Assembly: GCF_000478275.1 (NCBI RefSeq)
Contig: NZ_ASJB01000080.1
Span: forward strand, 186,001-250,000
Direction of reading: 5' to 3'
DNA length: 64,000 nt
DNA from: Amycolatopsis orientalis DSM 40040 = KCTC 9412
GTDB lineage: Bacteria; Actinomycetota; Actinomycetes; Mycobacteriales; Pseudonocardiaceae
Made by a program: the position numbers and the translations under genes. Each line of letters begins with the position of its first letter. Within the stretch, counting starts at the first letter, position 1. Positions 58,073-64,000 of this stretch are shown here, piece by piece. The notes under the pieces are model-generated. The model was given only the letters and a program-made list of their open reading frames with translations, did no database searches and had not been told where the DNA came from.

Positions 58073-58790
58073 GTTCTCGGCGCGGCAGCTTCATTTGCGG
58101 AATCCGCCGTGACTTGGCCTGCTTGGCCGGGAAAAGCGGAGGACCGTCTTCCCGCAATTGTTTTTTGACGTGAATGGTCTTGTATCCCGTCGTCAGATAG
58201 CCCTCGTTCTTCAGTTTCACCATCTCGGTGTTCACCGAGGCGGGTGACGCCCCGATCGCGGACGCGATGTCCGCGTGGTTCAGACCTACGTCGATCACCA
58301 CGCAGTCTTCTCGGGGAATTCCGTAGACCACCTGTAAACGAACCAGAAATGCGGTCAGCCTGCTCCGGATCTTGGCGGGCGCGAAACCCAGCGCGATGTC
58401 CCGGCGGCGCAGCCGCAGCGCCAGCGCTTCGGCGGCCGCGCCCATCGCCTGCTTGTTGTCCTGGAGAAAGCGGCGGAAGGTCTTCTGAGGGATCTCGAGT
58501 ACGCGGACCGGTTTCGTGGCGACGTGGGCGAGGTGGCTCGACCATCCGATCAGGCAGTCCTCGAGGCCGAGCACGTCCCCCGCGCCGAACAGGTCGACGA
58601 TCATGGGCGGAGTGTCGCCCTGGGCCGTACGCTGGGCTTTCACGTAACCCGACTGCAGGATGAGCACCGGCGGAGCGGGCTCCGCCTGGTTCGCCAGGTT
58701 CGCGCCTGCCGCGTAGTCGACATGTCTGCCGAGGTCGATCAGGCGCCGCCGTTGCCGCTCGGTGAGCACCTCCAGGAACGTCCCGCCCAT
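58038..58790 (-). CDS. CRP/FNR-family transcriptional regulator
   Basis: The 250-residue protein has a cyclic-nucleotide-binding-like domain (about 15-125, with GDVLGLEDCLIGW), a dimer helix and a winged helix (LNHADIASAIGASPASVNTEMVKLKNEGYL). No FNR-type Cys cluster is present and the canonical cAMP-binding Arg/Glu pair is not obvious, so the ligand is uncertain. An unusual basic C-terminal tail of about 35 residues follows the DNA-binding domain. The start codon overlaps the stop of the small membrane protein gene (TGATG), so the two are translated together. Confidence 0.88.
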   Translation of the reverse strand: MGGTFLEVLTERQRRRLIDLGRHVDYAAGANLANQAEPAPPVLILQSGYVKAQRTAQGDTPPMIVDLFGAGDVLGLEDCLIGWSSHLAHVATKPVRVLEIPQKTFRRFLQDNKQAMGAAAEALALRLRRRDIALGFAPAKIRSRLTAFLVRLQVVYGIPREDCVVIDVGLNHADIASAIGASPASVNTEMVKLKNEGYLTTGYKTIHVKKQLREDGPPLFPAKQAKSRRIPQMKLPRRELSRASAEARAV

Positions 58791-58990
58791 CAGCCCACCA
58801 CCGCCGCGAACGCGTAGAGGATGGCGGGCAGACCCGCCACCAGGGCCGCCACCGAGCCGATCACCTTGGCGGGTTGGGCGACCTTTCTGGTCAGCAGAAG
58901 CCGGGTGAGGATCGCGGCGAAAACGATGTAGGCGAGAACGACGAGTCCCGCGGTGATCACCAGAAGGGGATCAGGTCTATTTGTCGCCAA
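58790..58990 (-). CDS. 66-residue two-helix membrane protein coupled to CRP-like regulator
   Basis: The protein has two membrane helices (about residues 9-30 and 43-64) with a short basic loop (TRKVAQPAK). It starts at TTG, preceded by GGGAG; no ATG or GTG fits. The stop overlaps the regulator start in TGATG. The pairing suggests that the small protein may tether or signal to the regulator; that is inference. I do not recognise a family. Confidence 0.68.
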   Translation of the reverse strand: MATNRPDPLLVITAGLVVLAYIVFAAILTRLLLTRKVAQPAKVIGSVAALVAGLPAILYAFAAVVG

Positions 58991-59567
58991 TGGTGACTCC
59001 CAGTGAGAAGAAATGCGATCTTGAAGTTTTTCCGATCCTTGCCCGGCCGGGTGAGAATCACGTCAGGTAGGTGACCTCGCCGCGCGACCGTGACTCCGAA
59101 GACTAGTGCTCAGAGTCATTGCTCGAAAGCAACTCAGGGGCCGCCACACCCCGTACAGGGAGCCCGAAGCGGACCATTTCACGACAGAAAGTGACGACCA
59201 TTTCCAGCTCCCTCGAAGCAGAAAATCACGGACCGTGCACGAAGTCGCCGCCAGTTCCGGCGGGTCGCGCCTGAAAACACCGGGAAATCAGGGTTAGCGG
59301 TACGCCTGTTCGGCTGGAAATCGCTCCCGGGCAATTCTCGGCCGCCCAGGCGAGCCGGATGTTTCCCCTGGTCGACGTGAAGAGGAAGCTGAGACAGAAG
59401 CCTTCTGACCCTTGCGTCAGCCGTCATGGAGGTCGTGCATTTGCACGTGCATCTCAGTGATTTAACTGAGCGTCAGCGATCCCGCCACCTCGGTCACGCG
59501 GGGTGAAGCGGGGCCTTCGGCGGTAAATCTCATCTTTTTGGGGGAATCCGGGGTGGGGAATTCCCGA
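58991..59567. other. 577-bp intergenic region with lower GC
   Basis: This gap lies upstream of the small membrane protein gene and downstream of the response regulator gene. It is less GC-rich than its surroundings. It holds short inverted repeats (e.g. CTCAGT/ACTGAG at 59453-59470 and a TGCATTTGCACGTGCA stretch just before), and an open frame of 63 codons at 59106-59297 that lacks a ribosome site. I see no convincing gene. Confidence 0.6.
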
Positions 59568-60236
59568 TCAGGACCGGCGGGGGCTGACCAGCCCGGACTC
59601 GTAGGCCAGCACCACCAGCTGGGCGCGGTCGCGCGCGCCGATCTTGGTCATGATGCGGCTGACGTGCGTGCGCGCGGTGGCCGTCGAGATCACCAGATGC
59701 GCGGCGATCTCGTCGTTCGACATCCCGCCGGCGACCAGGCCGAGGACCTCGCGTTCGCGGTCGGTGATCTCACGGACGGCGCTCACGTCGATGCGGCGGT
59801 TCTCCGGCCGGTCGACGAACTCCGCGATCAGCCGCCGGGTCACGGTCGGTGCCAGCAGCGCCTCACCCGCGGCGACCACCTTCAGCGCCCGCAGCAGCTC
59901 CACCGGGTCGGTGTCCTTCAGCAGGAACCCGCTCGCGCCCGCGCGCAACGCCTCGTAGACGTACTCGTCGACGTCGAACGTGGTCAGAACGAGGACCTTC
60001 ACCCCCGCCAGCTCCGGATTCGCGGTGATCCGCCTGGTCGCCTCGAGTCCGTCGACGCCGGGCATCCGGACGTCCATCACCACGATGTCCGGCTTGTGCT
60101 CGGCAGCGGCCGCGACGGCCTGCTCGCCGTCGCCCGCCTCGGCGCAGACCTCGAAGCCGTCTTCGGTCTCCAGCAGCACCCGGAAACCCGCGCGCACCAG
60201 CGCCTGGTCGTCGGAGAGGACCACCCGGATCGTCAT
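59568..60236 (-). CDS. NarL/FixJ-family response regulator
   Basis: The 222-residue protein has a receiver domain with VVLSDDQALVRAGF, the phospho-acceptor Asp in IVVMDVRMPGVDG and LLKDTDP with the conserved Lys, then a LuxR-type helix-turn-helix (EITDREREVLGLVAGGMSNDEIAAHL). It is the cognate regulator of the kinase whose gene overlaps its start by 4 bp. Target genes and signal are unknown; many such pairs control nearby transporters, but none lies here. Confidence 0.95.
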   Translation of the reverse strand: MTIRVVLSDDQALVRAGFRVLLETEDGFEVCAEAGDGEQAVAAAAEHKPDIVVMDVRMPGVDGLEATRRITANPELAGVKVLVLTTFDVDEYVYEALRAGASGFLLKDTDPVELLRALKVVAAGEALLAPTVTRRLIAEFVDRPENRRIDVSAVREITDREREVLGLVAGGMSNDEIAAHLVISTATARTHVSRIMTKIGARDRAQLVVLAYESGLVSPRRS

Positions 60237-61357
60237 CGTTCCCCCTCGACTGGCAGGTCCACGCGAACCTGGAACCCACCATCCACAATGGACGTCGTGA
60301 GCGCGCCGCCCAGCGCCGCCGCCCGTTCGGACATGCCGCGCAGCCCGTGGCCGGGCGCGGGTTCGACGGCGCCGCGACCATCGTCGCGGACGAGCAGCGT
60401 CAGCGCACCGGTTTTCCGCTCGAACCTGACCTCGACGCCGCGCGCCTGGTTCGCGTGGCGGACCACGTTCGTCAGCGATTCCTGCAGGATCCGGTACGCG
60501 GCGCCGTCGACGGGAGCGGGCAGCTCGCCCGGTTCGCCGTCGACACGGACCTCCAGCCCGGCGGCCCGCGCGTGCTCGAAGAGTTCGCCGGCCTGGGCGA
60601 GGCTCGGCGCGGGCGCCTTGTCCTCGCCGGACCGCAGCACGGCCAGCGTCGCGCGGAGGTCCTTCAGCGCCGAAGCGCTCGCCTCCTTGATGTTCAGCAA
60701 CGCCTCTTTCGCCTGCTCAGGACGCCGGTCGGCGACGTGCGCGGCGACCCCGGCCTGGACGTTGATCATCGCGAGGCTGTGCGCGACGACGTCGTGCACC
60801 TCACGGGCGATGGTAAGCCGCTCCTGCTCGGCCATCCGGTGCCGGTGCTCGTCGGCCTGCTCGCGCCGGGCCCGCGCCGCGGCCAGGCCGTTGCGCACCG
60901 CCGTCCCGATCCCGACGACCGCGATCACCCAGACGAAGCCGAGCCCGGCCCGGAGGTCGAAACCGTCGAACCCGTGCCGGGCGAACAACGCGATACCGGC
61001 TGCCACCAGCAACGATCCGCCGGTGATCCCGGCGACCAGCGGCCCGCGGATCTTGGTGAGCACGAACAACGCGATCGTCGGCAGCACCACCGCCGGCCCG
61101 CCGGGGTTGCCGGACGCGTAGTAGCCCAGCGTCAGCACGGAGGTGAGCAGGAAGATCGTCATCGGGAACCGGTGGACCACCAGCAACGGCAGCGCGACGG
61201 CGACCAGCCAGAGGGCACCGAGCGTGGTCAGCGACGGGGCGCCCGGTTGCCAGCGGGCCGCGCTGCTCGTGGCGCCGAGGACGAACCCCAGCGGCAGCAC
61301 CACGCGCAGGACGCGGCCCGCCCAGGGGCTCCACGGATACCGTTCTTTCAGCAGCAC
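60233..61357 (-). CDS. NarL-class sensor histidine kinase
   Basis: The 374-residue kinase has four to five membrane helices in its first 160 residues, then a HisKA_3 box with phospho-acceptor His in AREVHDVVAHSLAMINVQ and a HATPase domain (LQESLTNVVRHAN, DDGRGA). The membrane part has no large sensor loop, so it likely senses the membrane or an intramembrane signal. The GTG at 61357 is the most likely start, but the ribosome site is weak and longer frames exist upstream. It overlaps the regulator gene by 4 bp. Confidence 0.9.
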   Translation of the reverse strand: MLLKERYPWSPWAGRVLRVVLPLGFVLGATSSAARWQPGAPSLTTLGALWLVAVALPLLVVHRFPMTIFLLTSVLTLGYYASGNPGGPAVVLPTIALFVLTKIRGPLVAGITGGSLLVAAGIALFARHGFDGFDLRAGLGFVWVIAVVGIGTAVRNGLAAARARREQADEHRHRMAEQERLTIAREVHDVVAHSLAMINVQAGVAAHVADRRPEQAKEALLNIKEASASALKDLRATLAVLRSGEDKAPAPSLAQAGELFEHARAAGLEVRVDGEPGELPAPVDGAAYRILQESLTNVVRHANQARGVEVRFERKTGALTLLVRDDGRGAVEPAPGHGLRGMSERAAALGGALTTSIVDGGFQVRVDLPVEGER

Positions 61358-61416
61358 AGGACGAAAGCTACCCCGGGGAAGCGGCGTACCGCGTCCGTTG
61401 AGAAGCGGCTTCCCGG

Positions 61417-62166
61417 CTACGCCGTGTGCGGTAGGCGCCGCAGGATCGACGTCATCATCAGCACCCCGCCGGTCACCTGCACGGCCAGCACCGGCACATG
61501 CCCCGCCGAGCCCATGGTGAACGCGCTGAACAGGCCCCACGCACCGGAGCCCGCCATCGCCCCGGCGCCCGTCCACACCAGCACGAGCCGCGGCCAGAAC
61601 CGTCCTCGCGAAACGGTCGCCAAGGCCACCGCGGCGAGCAGGCCGAGCAGCGCGATCACGACGTCCTGGCCGCGGGCCGCCATGCCGCCGGGGCCGAACG
61701 CCCAGATCGTATGGCCGATCGCGGTGACGAGTGCGGCGGCGATGCCGAGCCCACCCGCCACGCCGATCGTCCCCGGCCGCACGGTGCCGGTGACGACGAA
61801 CCACCAGCGATCGCGGGCGTAGAGCACGAACGCGGTCAGCAGGAGGACGCCCTGCCAGGCGAAACCGCCGTAGACGACGGCCCAGACCCAGTTCTCCAGT
61901 GGTGTTCCGGCCGGTTGCGGCTTCATCAGGTCGGCGACGATCACCGGGAGGTCCAGCACGATCGGCGCGAGCAGTCCGGTGCCGATCCAGATCGGGAAGC
62001 CGCCGTAGATCACCATGCCGAGCGCGACCGGCGTCAGCAGGAACCCGCCGAGCGCGCTGAGCACGCGGGGCACGGCGCGGCTGCTTTGCCTAGGCTGCGG
62101 GTAGGGCTCCATGGCCGGCTGCTGCTGTTGTTCGTATGGCGGTACGGCGTAGGGGTTGGTGGACAT
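61417..62166 (-). CDS. membrane protein with Gln/Pro-rich N-terminus, unknown function
   Basis: The 249-residue protein has a Tyr/Gln/Pro-rich cytosolic N-terminus (about 35 residues, PPYEQQQQPAMEPYPQP) and about seven membrane helices, ending in MTSILRRLPHTA. No named family is recognised. GAAGGGCGG precedes the ATG. It lies 59 bp upstream of the kinase gene on the same strand and may belong to the same operon, which would make it a candidate auxiliary sensor. Confidence 0.74.
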   Translation of the reverse strand: MSTNPYAVPPYEQQQQPAMEPYPQPRQSSRAVPRVLSALGGFLLTPVALGMVIYGGFPIWIGTGLLAPIVLDLPVIVADLMKPQPAGTPLENWVWAVVYGGFAWQGVLLLTAFVLYARDRWWFVVTGTVRPGTIGVAGGLGIAAALVTAIGHTIWAFGPGGMAARGQDVVIALLGLLAAVALATVSRGRFWPRLVLVWTGAGAMAGSGAWGLFSAFTMGSAGHVPVLAVQVTGGVLMMTSILRRLPHTA

Positions 62167-62403
62167 GGGGACCGCCCTTCCGGTGGCCGGCTGAGGAGTG
62201 CGGTTCGATGATGTCGCGGTTCCGCGGGTCCCGTGACGGCCGGATGGCCGTCGTCCGACCGGGTGACGTCGGTCACATCGGCCTCGTGGAGACTTGATAC
62301 CGACCACTACTGGAACCATCAAGGACCGTTAAGCAGTACGCTTGTACCGCTACCGGAGACTGAAGAAGAAACGCGAAGATCCGCGGAAGGAGCACCGCTG
62401 CTC

Positions 62404-63627
62404 ATGGCCAAGATCAAGGTCCAGGGCACCGTCGTCGAGCTCGACGGCGATGAGATGACCCGCATCATTTGGCAGTTCATCAAGGACAGGCTGATCCACC
62501 CGTACCTGGACGTGAACCTGGAGTACTACGACCTGGGCATCGAGGAGCGGGACCGCACCGACGACCAGGTCACCGTCGACTCGGCCAACGCGATCAAGAA
62601 GCACGGTGTCGGCGTCAAGTGCGCCACGATCACGCCGGACGAGGCGCGGGTCGAAGAGTTCGGCCTGAAGAAGATGTGGCTCTCGCCCAACGGCACGATC
62701 CGCAACATCCTCGGCGGTGTCATCTTCCGCGAGCCGATCGTCATCCAGAACATCCCGCGGCTCGTGCCCGGCTGGACCAAGCCGATCATCATCGGCCGTC
62801 ACGCGCACGGTGACCAGTACAAGGCGACCAACTTCAAGGTCCCCGGTCCCGGCACGCTGACCATCAGCTACACCCCGGACGACGGCTCCGAGCCGATGGA
62901 GTTCGAGGTCGCGAAGTTCCCCGAGGGCGGCGGCGTCGCCATGGGGATGTACAACTACCGCAAGTCCATCGAGGACTTCGCGCGCGCCTCGCTGCAGTAC
63001 GGCCTCGACCGCGAGTACCCGGTCTACATGTCGACCAAGAACACCATCCTCAAGGCCTACGACGGCATGTTCAAGGACGTGTTCGAGGAGATCTACCAGG
63101 CCGAGTTCAAGGCCGACTTCGACGCCAAGGGCATCTCGTACGAGCACCGCCTGATCGACGACATGGTCGCCGCCGCGATGAAGTGGGAGGGCGGCTACGT
63201 CTGGGCGTGCAAGAACTACGACGGTGACGTGCAGTCCGACACGGTCGCGCAGGGCTTCGGCTCGCTGGGCCTGATGACCTCGGTGCTGCGCACCCCGGAC
63301 GGCAAGACCGTCGAGGCCGAGGCCGCGCACGGCACGGTGACCCGGCACTACCGCCAGCACCAGCAGGGCAAGCCGACCTCGACCAACCCCATCGCGTCCA
63401 TCTACGCGTGGACCCGGGGCCTCGAGCACCGCGGCAAGCTGGACTCGAACCCGGAGCTGATCGGGTTCGCGAACAAGCTGGAGCAGGTCGTCGTCGAGAC
63501 CGTCGAGAGCGGCAAGATGACCAAGGACCTCGCGCTGCTGATCAGCAAGGACCAGGCGTTCCAGACCACCGAGGAGTTCCTCGCGACGCTGGACGACAAC
63601 CTGGCCAAGAAGATCGCCCAGGGCTGA
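62404..63627 (+). CDS. icd: NADP-dependent isocitrate dehydrogenase
   Basis: The 407-residue enzyme is the homodimeric, eukaryote-like type: VVELDGDEMTRIIWQFIKD at the start, LKKMWLSPNGTIRNILGG with the substrate Ser/Asn/Arg residues, IDDMVAAAMKWEGGYVWACK with the metal-binding Asp, and EAAHGTVTRHYRQH. It oxidises isocitrate to 2-oxoglutarate in the TCA cycle and makes NADPH. GGAAGGAG lies 13 bp before the ATG; an in-frame extension upstream is not conserved. It stands alone, with a 237-bp leader. A shortened repeat follows 17 bp after the stop. Confidence 0.97.
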   Translation: MAKIKVQGTVVELDGDEMTRIIWQFIKDRLIHPYLDVNLEYYDLGIEERDRTDDQVTVDSANAIKKHGVGVKCATITPDEARVEEFGLKKMWLSPNGTIRNILGGVIFREPIVIQNIPRLVPGWTKPIIIGRHAHGDQYKATNFKVPGPGTLTISYTPDDGSEPMEFEVAKFPEGGGVAMGMYNYRKSIEDFARASLQYGLDREYPVYMSTKNTILKAYDGMFKDVFEEIYQAEFKADFDAKGISYEHRLIDDMVAAAMKWEGGYVWACKNYDGDVQSDTVAQGFGSLGLMTSVLRTPDGKTVEAEAAHGTVTRHYRQHQQGKPTSTNPIASIYAWTRGLEHRGKLDSNPELIGFANKLEQVVVETVESGKMTKDLALLISKDQAFQTTEEFLATLDDNLAKKIAQG

Positions 63628-63644
63628 GTTTCGCTGTAAGTGCC

Positions 63645-63690
63645 TGAAGGCCCCCTTCGCTGCGTCCAGCGCGGTGAAGGGGGCCCTCGC
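63645..63690. repeat. shortened palindromic repeat related to type B
   Basis: TGAAGGCCCCCTTCGCTGCG and GCGGTGAAGGGGGCCCTC form an imperfect hairpin of about 46 bp. It has the arm sequence of the 75-bp family but only two arms. It lies directly after icd and probably acts as a terminator. Confidence 0.72.
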
Positions 63691-63842
63691 GTACTTCGGC
63701 CTGTGGTGTGACGGTGGGTAGCGCGGAGGCCGTCCGGTTGGCGCCTCCGAGTGGTTGGCGATCCGGGATCTGGGCGACTGTCCCGGTTTCTGTCACTCTG
63801 GTCGAGGAAGAAAACGATTCCCTTGTTCGAGGAGTGACCATC

Positions 63843-64000
63843 ATGGCCATCTCGAAACCGGTCTTGTTCATCGGCGGCGGACTGGCGCTGATCGTCGTCG
63901 TCGCCATCTCGGGGCAGGACAGGGCGTCGAGCGCTTCGAGCCCGACCGGTTGCCAGGTCGTGGTGACGGCCGACGTGCTCAACGCGCGCGACACCCCCGG
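63843..64000 (+). CDS. exported SH3b-like domain protein, partial (C-terminus beyond window)
   Basis: The visible 52 residues show a signal peptide or anchor (FIGGGLALIVVVAIS) and then CQVVVTADVLNARDTPG, the start of a bacterial SH3 (SH3b) domain, in which the LNVRSGPG-like turn is typical. SH3b domains bind cell-wall peptides and occur in secreted hydrolases. GAGGAGTG precedes the ATG. The remainder is outside the window, so an enzyme domain may follow. Confidence 0.78.
   Translation, partial: MAISKPVLFIGGGLALIVVVAISGQDRASSASSPTGCQVVVTADVLNARDTP

Noticed and set aside
59106..59297. 63-codon plus-strand frame in the 577-bp gap
   Set aside because: No ribosome site, no recognisable features and a composition of non-coding DNA.
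8493..63690. Palindromic repeats as a CRISPR array
   Set aside because: Copies are single and far apart, with no regular spacers and no cas genes.

Overview
This window looks like a chromosomal segment of a high-GC actinomycete, most likely a member of the Pseudonocardiaceae close to Amycolatopsis. This is an inference: G+C is near 70% by eye, GTG starts are common, genes overlap by ATGA or GTGA, CydD and CydC are fused, an IdeR/DmdR-type iron box is present, and unusual intergenic palindromes recur. No phage, integrase, IS transposase or CRISPR array is visible. About 62 protein genes and one tRNA-Gly(GCC) are supported.

Layout. 1-2.8 kb: a STAND-type NTPase cut by the window edge, a class E/F-like sortase and its translationally coupled Excalibur-domain surface protein. 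2.9-10.3 kb: a cytochrome bd locus in the order cydA, cydB, cydDC (fused), GAF histidine kinase, all on the minus strand. 10.4-15.6 kb: an S41/IRBP-like peptidase, a GDT1-type cation transporter, a DUF998 membrane protein, then an IclR regulator with a coupled unknown gene divergent from homogentisate dioxygenase. 15.8-20.5 kb: a solute-binding/VWA protein, a coiled-coil membrane protein and two tandem paralogous membrane proteins. 20.5-24.8 kb: an iron-linked stretch (DUF2470 gene under an iron box; ferritin behind three iron-box-like sites) around a PPOX flavoprotein, a CPBP protease and arginine deiminase.

24.8-31.5 kb: a SigE-family sigma factor with its membrane partner, DUF952 and DUF5926 genes, a secreted anchored protein, a tiny His-rich secreted peptide, a P450, a DUF4328 protein and a rhodanese. 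31.5-40.8 kb: a monocarboxylate uptake locus (two SSS symporters, DUF485 protein, LytTR regulator, LytS-like kinase) with a GH16 glucanase and SppA set between regulator and kinase. 41-44 kb: an Fpg/Nei glycosylase, a small membrane protein and a sigma/anti-sigma fusion. 44.2-49.3 kb: tRNA-Gly, a polytopic membrane protein, then three immunity-type genes (SUKH-3, Imm7, DUF2716) without a visible toxin, and two unknowns. 49.5-57.8 kb: two paralogous Gln/Pro-rich membrane proteins and a tightly overlapping methyltransferase/glycosyltransferase operon. 57.9-64 kb: a 26-residue membrane peptide, a CRP/FNR regulator with a small membrane partner, a NarL-type two-component system, a membrane protein, NADP isocitrate dehydrogenase and the start of an SH3b-like exported protein.

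The most unusual signal is non-coding. A superfamily of palindromic repeats is scattered through the window: four intergenic copies of exactly 75 bp with three arms, one shorter intergenic copy, and a related 48-bp form that occurs once between genes and once in frame inside cydDC, where it adds 16 residues to the linker before the CydC ATPase domain. Two other palindrome types, a 12-copy 9-bp tandem repeat and a cluster of DnaA-box-like 9-mers in the enlarged cydA-cydB spacer add to this.
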